A stretch of DNA of 64,000 nt from Euglena gracilis (taxonomy: Eukaryota > Euglenida > Euglenophyceae > Euglenales), in assembly GCA_039621445.1 (NCBI GenBank), contig CP154956.1, forward strand, positions 61,812,362-61,876,361. The letters run 5' to 3'. The notes below the pieces were generated by a model. The model was given only the letters and a program-made list of their open reading frames with translations. It searched no databases and was not told the origin of the DNA. Positions within the stretch are counted from its first letter, which is position 1. The number at the start of each line of letters is the position of its first letter. The position numbers were made by a program, and so were the translations under genes. This document shows positions 47,401 to 56,400 of the stretch, one piece after another.

Positions 47401-50400
47401 GGTGTATTTTGACATTTACCATGTTTTTTACACTTCAAAAATCTCAAAATTTTTGAACTTTCATCACTTTTGTGGATGAAATTGGGGTTTTTGGTAATTT
47501 TTCAAGGAAAAATTTAACCGTCCCTTCGCGCCGTCAAGGGGGGTCTTATTTTTGGATTTTTGCTCGATCGGCCCAGGGGGGGGTCTCTTTTTGGGGGGGT
47601 CTTTTTGGGGGGGGGGGTTACTTTGAACAACCCAAAGAATGGATGCCCAAATGGTGTGCATTCTGGCAAGATCCCGACAGGAATGGTCCGGGTGCCAAGA
47701 ATGGGTAGTGCCCAAATAACCTGGCAAGGAGAAAAACTTGAAAAAATGGTTCTAGTACCTGGCTTATTCTGTTTACCAAACAATTGACACAAAGTCTTGT
47801 GAAGGGCATTTTCTGGAGATTTCATGAGCCTGGATCGCCGTTGTAGGTCGAGGATTGAGGTTTGACCAAACATTGTTCGGGGTGACAAGATGACGGGGGG
47901 GGGGGGAGGGTTTTGGCGGCAACCACCCCCCTGCCGGCTGCCACCCAAGCATTGCTTGGGTGGCAGCTCAAACAGAACAAAAATAAAAATATAGGTTTTT
48001 TTAAGGGTTAGGGTTAGGGTTAGGGTTAGGGTTAGGGTTAGGGTTAGGGTTAGGGTTAGGGTTAACCCTAACCCTAACCCTAACCCTAACCCTAACCCTA
48101 ACCCTAACCCTAACCCTAACCCTAACCCTAACCCTAACCCTAACCCTAACCCTAACCCTAACCCCCTATTTTTAGGTGTTTTAATGCTTATTAAGGCTTT
48201 TTTAGGTTTTTTATGGCGCTATCTTTCAGGGCAGACCAAGGGCAGTCCGAGCATCGAACCAACTTTTTTACATGTTTGTCCAAGAGCAAAAGGTCAAGAA
48301 CACATTTTTTTTTGCGTTTCAGTTGGATTAACAATTTTCCAGCGAGGCCAGAAGCAATCCCCTCCCCCCCGGAGTTGGTTTGTTTTGCTGAGATTTTGCA
48401 ATTTCATTTTTGCTCAAAGGGAATCCTACCAGCAGGGCGGTCCTTAAGGGACAGGAAAGTTTTTTTTTTATTTTCTTAAGGACCGCCCCCCTTTCGGCCA
48501 AAGGGTCGACCTAGGGCCGGACTTGGATTTGAACAGGGTCCTAATTAAGAAGTCCAAAAAACACATTTTTTGATGATTTGGGTGGATGGGCGATGGCCCA
48601 AGGATGCCAAGAATCAGTTTTTTTTCCTGATGTTGACCTGTTGTCGCCGAAGAATGCCAAATTTCTTTGCCCATTTTCCTGTATATTTTCATTGAGTGTG
48701 CTGGTACAGCGGAGTTTTTTTTTTTTATTTGCTCAAGGACCGCCCTGCCTACCAGTCCGAACATTTTTAAAGGCATAAAAGGACATTTTCGCCAAAATTT
48801 ATGGCTCATTTTAAGTCATTTTAATGTTTTTTAAGGCGCTTTTTAGACAAGGTGGTGGGCTCTCACATCTGTGGGGTTGTGGCATCTTGGGCAGGCAGGT
48901 GGGCTGTCCGTAGCGCTGACCACCAGGGCACCCAGTGACCACTGTTCTGATTCTCTGGTGGGGATCAGTGTTGGTCGAGGCGCATGGTGTCACTGAGGCC
49001 CATGCCATGGCGTTGTTTCATCTGGCATGAGAACTTCATTTTTTCCGTCCCTTAAGGCGGCGTGCAGCCTTGCTATCTCAGCCGATTATCTAGGAAAACG
49101 GCTATCATATTTGCTTGAACTAAATAGGAATTCCAATATTTTTGAATTTGTCAAATGATAATGATTAAATACTAAATATTATGATTCAAAAAAAAATTTA
49201 AGGAAATTATGATTCAAAAACAACAAATATTATAATCAATTGATATGTTAATAAAAGCAATTTTTATTAAGAAATGATATTATCTAAAAATTCCAATTAT
49301 GAATGTAATTATATTTAATATTATATTTAGAAAAATTTGTAATGTAATTTGATAGATCCGAATCGGAGGATTGTGAATTGGGTTTGTGGCGATTTGCATG
49401 GTGTGCATGCCATGGCGTGTGGTTTCATTGGAGTCATTTTTTCCGTCCCTTCCAAGGCGGCGTGCAACCTTTGCTATCGTGCTTCATCACAAGCATTCCC
49501 CTAGAAGCCATGTGTCATCATCTCAGGCGACATCAGGTGTCGCCGCGGGTCATCACAAAAGGATTGAGCAGATGTTGGCCAGCAACAACTTCCTTTGATT
49601 GCTCCTGCTGTCTCCATGGAGTCGATGGGGAGTAACGGAGCAAAGCAAAAGGGTGGGAGGTCAAGGATCCGATCCCCTCGAATAAGGAGGTCCAGAGTTG
49701 CTGCCCATCTGGCATTCATTCTCTCGACAACTCGGTCACAGATACCCAAACCACCCAGTCGAACTTGAAGTGTGGCTTGATCCATTGTGGTTCCTCCAGT
49801 GGCCGTCTAGTGATGATGCTCATTGTATTCCGCACCGTTTTGCTGAGCAAGGCACATTGGTCTTGAGCATAGGAGGCTGGGGTTGCCCGCAGAAGGTCGT
49901 TGACCTTGCATGCGTCCAGGCACATCCGAAGGATCGTGAATTGGATGTGTGCGGAAGGCACTCTCTGTAGGAGGGAGCATGCTTTCATCGCAGCCTCACA
50001 CCGTCCAAACCAAGTGCATTCAGCAAAGGAGCCGTCCGCTGGATGGCACACCGGGACCCATAAAAGGAGTCACCGGAATTTGTTGGAGAATTTTTTGCTT
50101 GCTCCTAGCGGAAGTGAGGACCATGCGGTACCGAAGGCCGGCCCCCACAACGTACACTTGTCCAGGTTGAGTGCCACACCAATCGGGGGGCCCTTCCTCC
50201 AGGATCAAGCGGACCGCAGCCTCGAGCTGGCACACGTTGCCGACGATGTGGGCGTCGTCCAGGTACCAGGCTTGCCACCCACATATGGGATGAAGTTCTT
50301 CCACCAGTCCTTGAATGGGAAGTGCGAAAGCAGCCGGGCCATAAGGGTCCCTTGCTGGACCCCTGATTTGCTTCGGAGGCAGGTATCCCCCAAGAAGAGA

Positions 50401-53400
50401 CTGCAGTGTTCTGCATAACATGTTTCCAGCCATGTTACCATTTTGGGGCATCTTTCTCTTGCCGCCTCCAATAAGGCGTCACGGCGAATCCGGTTGAATG
50501 CATTGCTGAAGTCGAGCTGTAGCACGCCCCAATCATCGGCTTGTGTGCTGCTTAGGGTGGTTACGAGGTGCTGCAGCCCCATTCCAATCAAGCCACAAAC
50601 GTCGCGGCAGCCCACCCCAAATTGTCCAGGCATTCCTTCTGCAGTGAATTTACGAACCGCGGGTTGTCGCATGAGCACCTTTCCGACCAATCTGCAAAGA
50701 CATTCTCCCAATGCGATCGGCCTTGTTCCTTCGTGTTCCGGGTCCAAGGGCGGGGGCATCAAATTACCAGCTTCGTTCACTTGCGTAGGGTGCTTTACCT
50801 TTTGCAAGGCTGTCAAGCAGGCGGATGCCAAAATTTCCGCCCCGACCGGCCACCCTTCGTTGGTGCTTTTGAAGGCAAAGGTTGCCAATCCCTCGAGCAA
50901 GGATTCAGCCTGCCCTCCCGCCTCTCGGCTCAACATGTCCTTGAGATGGTCGGGTTTCAATCCCGGGTCCCACTGCAGACTCCTTCCCAAAGGAAAATAC
51001 TGCCTTCCGGACCAAGGAAAGACGGTCACGTCTCTCCTCTTCATCTGCTGGTGGAGGCGTTGCGGCCCTCCTGTCCACGGTGCTGTCTCCCCCCAGCTTT
51101 AAGCATTATTTTCAAGGCGAAAATTTCAAAAAATTTAAGATTTTTGAGGCGTTTTTAGTTTTTTAAGGGTTTTGAGGTTTTTTTCAGGCATTTTTAAAAT
51201 TTCAAGAATTTTTAATCCGTCTATTTTCCATGGGCGGTCAGAGAGCCATCTGGGCATCCAACCAACGTCGGTCCAGGTTGACAATCAAAAGGTTCAAAAA
51301 ACCCTTTTTTTGAGTTTTGAGTGGATTGACAATGTTCCATCGAAGCCAGAAGTCATTTTTTCCCCTGAGTTGGCTTATTTTTGTTGAAATTTCGCAATTT
51401 TTTTGCTGGAAATTCGAAAAATTTTCCAGTCTCAAAAAATAAATAGTATGAAAAATAAATAATATGCTTGCCCAGGTTCCTCCAGGCCGAGATTTCGAAG
51501 CAGCAAGAGATCCGCCGCCAACAAGAGAAGGCCCTGAAGTCGCAGCAGGTCCGCATCGAGCAACTGGAAGGCCGTCTGGATGCGATCAGGTGACGGCCCT
51601 TGGTGGTGCCTGCCGTTCCCCGGACATGACTCCAACCGGTAAATTTTGTTGACCATTGCAGGCTTGGAGATGACTGTTATTGGTGAAAGGTTGGGTTTCA
51701 CCACACAGAGTCCTGAGCTTTCATCTTCCCATTTTCTTTCTGTTGTTTTGTAGCCGAGACGGACAGGGAAGGGCCTCCCGTTAAGTCTTTACAAGGTCAA
51801 AAACTCAGAAGTCAAAAAATGCATTTTTATTTGATGTTTTGGGTGGATGGACGATGGTCCAAGATTTGCCAAAATCACTTTTTCCCCCAGACTCGACCTG
51901 TTTTTGCCAAAACATGGCAATTTTTGAGCCATTTTTCCCTATGGATTTTGCATGCAAATGTGCTGGGACGGGGGGTTTTTTTCCGCTTTAGGACCGCCCT
52001 GGGTGAAGCCAGGGTGTCCACAAGGGACGGGATTTTTTCTAACACAAGGGCCGCCCTACCCCTTGAGTGCTGCCTTGAGGCGTGGGGCTCCATTGGAGTC
52101 AAAATGAAAAAAAATCTCAAAAGCAAATGCTTTTGATGTTTTGGCTGGTTTGGCCATGGTCTAAGGATGCCATGCATGGTCTAAGGATGCATGGTCTAAG
52201 GAAACCTTTTTTTTTCCAGATGTCGACCTGTTGTCGTCGAGAACAGTCGATTTTTTCACGCATTTTTCTTGTGGATTTAAAGTCGAATGTCCTCGCACGG
52301 TAGAATTTTTTTGTTTTGTTAAATCACTTATTTTTTTTAGTCACTGGCCAACCCCCCCCCCATGGGTGAGTGGTTTTTCAGAGTGACTGACTGGTTTTTG
52401 GCCAGAACCCCCCCCCCCCCCCGGAGTCAGCTAAACCACTATGGTGACCTGCTGCCGCAGGGGCCGTAAAACCCTTGGCCTTTTTTTTTTTTTACATTTG
52501 TGGTCAATTTTCTCTTGTATTCCGCTTGATTGGGTTTTCCTGACTGGTTTGGAAGAGTGCAAGTGAACCCCCCCCCCCAGGATTGGTAAAGAGTTGCATG
52601 CTGAGGCACATCTTTGAATGCGACACTTTTGGCAGCCCAGCTCAGCTGCTAAAATTGAGAACTGTGGGAGTGTCAGGTCTGGGATGCCGAAGTTATAAGA
52701 CAGGAATGCCTCTGTGTATCTTCCAAACCGCCCCACCACAGTGTGGCCTTGAAGGACCTGAAGCTGGACAAACAGCTGAGCGATGTCCTGCGTGGTCCGG
52801 TGCCTCCTCGCAACGATGTAGACGCCGAGGGCTCTTCTTCCATGGCCCCGGTGTATGATTTGCAGCTGCGACACATCGAAAGGTACCATTTTTGCCTTTT
52901 TTTTCAGCCCGCACACGCACACCGAGACAAACTGTCGTGTATCTGGAAAAGTACTTCATTTATGCTGAAAGCATGAATAAACCCCCCCAAAATAAAAAAA
53001 ACCCCTAACTGTAACCCCCCCCCAAATATAAAACCCCCCCTGAGGACCTTGAAATCCCGCCCGAATGTCAAGCCCCCCCTCCAGCGCGAAGCGCCGGAAG
53101 GAAATTTTTTTGACAAACTCTCCCCTGAAATTGTGATTTTTGGCAGGTTTGGGAGCAATTTTTACCAGAACATGTGAAAATTGTTCCTTCGCCCAAAAGT
53201 GAAATTTTTGGACCCCAAGGGTGGGTGTATTTGTGATTTTGGACCGAAAAAGTGACTACTGGATCCTGCAGGAATTGATTTTCCCGACCGAATATAAACC
53301 CCCCCCAAATATAAACCCCCCCCTGGGGTCTTGAAATTTCCGCCCAAATATAAAACCGGGGGGGTTTATATTTGGGGGGGTTCACCCTGCCGATAAACAA

Positions 53401-56400
53401 TTAAACCCCGCCCCAATTAGAAGCCCCGCCCCCAAATAACCCCCCCCCCCAAATAGAAGCCCCCCCCTCGGGTTTCCCGCCAATAATCCAAATAACAGCC
53501 CCTCCCCTCCCCCTTCCGGACGAAGCCGGCCGACAAAGTTGGCAAAAAAAACTTCCGAAAATGGTGAGAAACTCGCGAAAACAGGTCGACATCGGGAACA
53601 AAATTGATATCTGGTATCCTTGAAACATGGCTTATCCACCCAAAACTCGAAAACAATGCGTCTTGCATTTTTAAATTTGGACCCTCTTCGATCCCCGGAT
53701 TGGCTGCCAGCCGAAGGTTTTTCCTTTAGACAAAGGGTACTCAATTAGAAGCCCCCCCCTCGGGTTTTCTGCAAAGTGACCAAGTAGCCCCGGGGGGCTT
53801 CTAATTGGGGCGGGGGTTTAATTCGGTAAATCTGCAACAGACCTCTGCTTATTAGTTTTTTTTTATCCTTCCCTCTTTTTTAAAGAAGGTTTGCATGTTT
53901 ATTTTGGATTGTGTAAAATAATAATAATGATAAGGCGAATAATACCAGTTTTAGGTTATGAAATTCATATTAAAAATGATTCACTGAAATTCATGAAAAT
54001 GATCAACTGAAATTCATACTAAAAACAGAAACAAATAACTTTTTTTCTTTGACCCAAACGTAATCCACCTCATTTATTACCCCCCCCATCCTATAGCCAG
54101 GTTTTGTGCAGTGCTGAGCTCTTTATGTGCCTGATGGTGCCATGCCGCAGCCCAGCCCAGCGGTGTGGCGTGGGCTGATGGATGCGTTGGTCTGGGTCCA
54201 TTCGCCTCAAGGCGATTTCCCTTCCTACTTCATTTTGGCGTCACTCACCCCGTTTTCCCGTTGTTTGTTTGTTTGTGGATATCAGGGCAGCTTTCTGCTG
54301 GAATCACTCTGCTTGGCGGCGACCAATGGCGTAATGTTAACCACCACCTTGGGGACCCTCCCCCTCTTGAGACATGTGAGGTGATAAAGGGGAGGCATGA
54401 GGGAAGGATTTATTGTTTTGGTGCTCCCTAACGAGTGGTAGGTGTGTTCGGCAGGGAGGGGGAAGGGAGCTTTTCCCAGCAAATCCATTTTACATCTATG
54501 AAGCTCCCTTGTCTGATGAAGGATATGGCTGCACCGCGTTACCAAGCGCACTGACCCTCTCAGAGCTCTTTCCTCTGGTTCAGCTGGCCCCTCCTCTGGT
54601 CTTCCCGAAAAGTGATGCAGGTGGGGACCCTTCTTTCATTTGACCGTTTTTAACTTTATGCTGACCTGTTTTTTTGGATGGGAGGCCAAAAAACATCGTT
54701 TCGGGCAAAAAAGAATTTCGATTTTTTGATTTCGATTTTTTTGGCCCAAAACGGCTAAGTCAGACAGTGGAAAAAGTGTACAAAATGGCCAAAAAAATCA
54801 ATGTTTTTCAAAATTTCTCGAAAAATATCCAAAATCAAAGGAAATGTCCGGGGCCTTTCAAGTTGTGTTGTGCGTCAAGTTTGTGAAGTGCAATGCTTTG
54901 ATTTGAGCCAGGACTGTTTTTTTTTTGCTTAAAAAAAGCCAAAAAGGTGTTTTTTTGGAATGGGGGAACCAAATAAAAAGTTTTTTTTATTTTGGGAATT
55001 GGATTTTTATTGGCCACAACCGTCCACGCATCCCAAAATTTTTTTGTGTCAGTGCCAAATTCGGTTTTATTTCACATCAAAAACACAACAAAATCTTACA
55101 AATTTTGCAAAGAAAATTGACAAACATCTCAGTAATTTAATGTTGGTGGGGAGACCCTCAGGAAATTATTACTCAAAAAAATTTATTCACCCCATTGGAA
55201 TTTTGCCCCATGCAAAACCAGCACAATATTTTTTTTGAAAGTTTTCCCCGTGGAACAAAATTCCCCAACAAACACCTCGGGCTGCGGGATTTGCCCAGAG
55301 CTTTTCCCACCTTATTTTCCACCGGTTTTCCACGTTCTCGCCGGAGTCGGCTGATTATTTTCGGAGCCCATAAACCTTGCATTAAACCCCATTCTCCAGA
55401 CGAAAGAAGGAGCGAGCACCTGAAATCCAATCTATCTTGAGCACCAAAGACCGGAAAATAACTTTTTCTGGGTGTCAAGATGGCGAATTTTGCTGTGGAC
55501 ATTTTTCGAAGCCTGTTTCATGGGCAATCCAACCCACCAAGTTCCACAGCCCAATTCCTCAGGGTTCCAGAGAGGTGAGCTGTTTATTTTTCCAACACGG
55601 GAAAATTCTCCAACCCCGGAATCCATGTTCCCCAATTTTTTCGCTTGTCGCGTACGGAGCACTTTTACAAAATCAAAAAAAAATGGCGTGTGCCCAGGAC
55701 CTCAACACAGCACACAGCCAAAGTTAGGGCTGCCACAAAAACTAAAAAAAAATACTACATACCATACACCAGATGGGGCAGTGTGTTTTTTTTTGTTGGC
55801 AACCGGTACACATGAAAAGTCATTTGTACCATATTTGATCTCATTACATAGATGAAATAACCCCACCCAAATATAAGCAGCTCCTGAATGGACGAGATAA
55901 AGAGTTTTTCAATGAAACTGCATAAAACGGCAGAAATCAGCTACTCCAAATGAGCTACTCCAAGCCGATTTTCGGAAACCCAAATGTAGGCCCAAAATCC
56001 ATGTTTTCAAAAATTTTAGCTTGTCGTGTTTGCGGAGGAGCACTTTTGAGGGGCCCAGAACTCAGGATGCAGGGGGAAGAAAATGAGCAGTTTCACAATG
56101 TCCAGGACCTCAACACAGCACACTGCCGAAGTTAGGGCCACAGAAAACTAAAAATAATACATCAGATGGGGGGTATGTTTTTCGTGTTGTCAGGGGGATA
56201 TATGTTTTTCGTTGCTCACCCAGTCAGGGGGAGCAACACAAGAGCACTGGTGTAAGGGGTCCCACTCAACACACAGCAAACTGTGCCAGAAATGAAGTTG
56301 GCGCCATAAACAGACAAGAAGCCTGAGTACAACTTAGGGGTGTGTTTTTCGTGTTGGCAACCTTAAACAGAATCAAATTAAATAAAAATAACCAATCAGA

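Noticed and set aside
48003-48164. Simple chromosome fusion point
   Set aside because: It remains possible, but the flanking coiled-coil exons are in phase and look like one gene, so insertion is the better reading for now.
50443-51158. 196-219-codon + strand ORFs
   Set aside because: They are antisense to the reverse transcriptase, whose motifs A, B and C are clear on the - strand.
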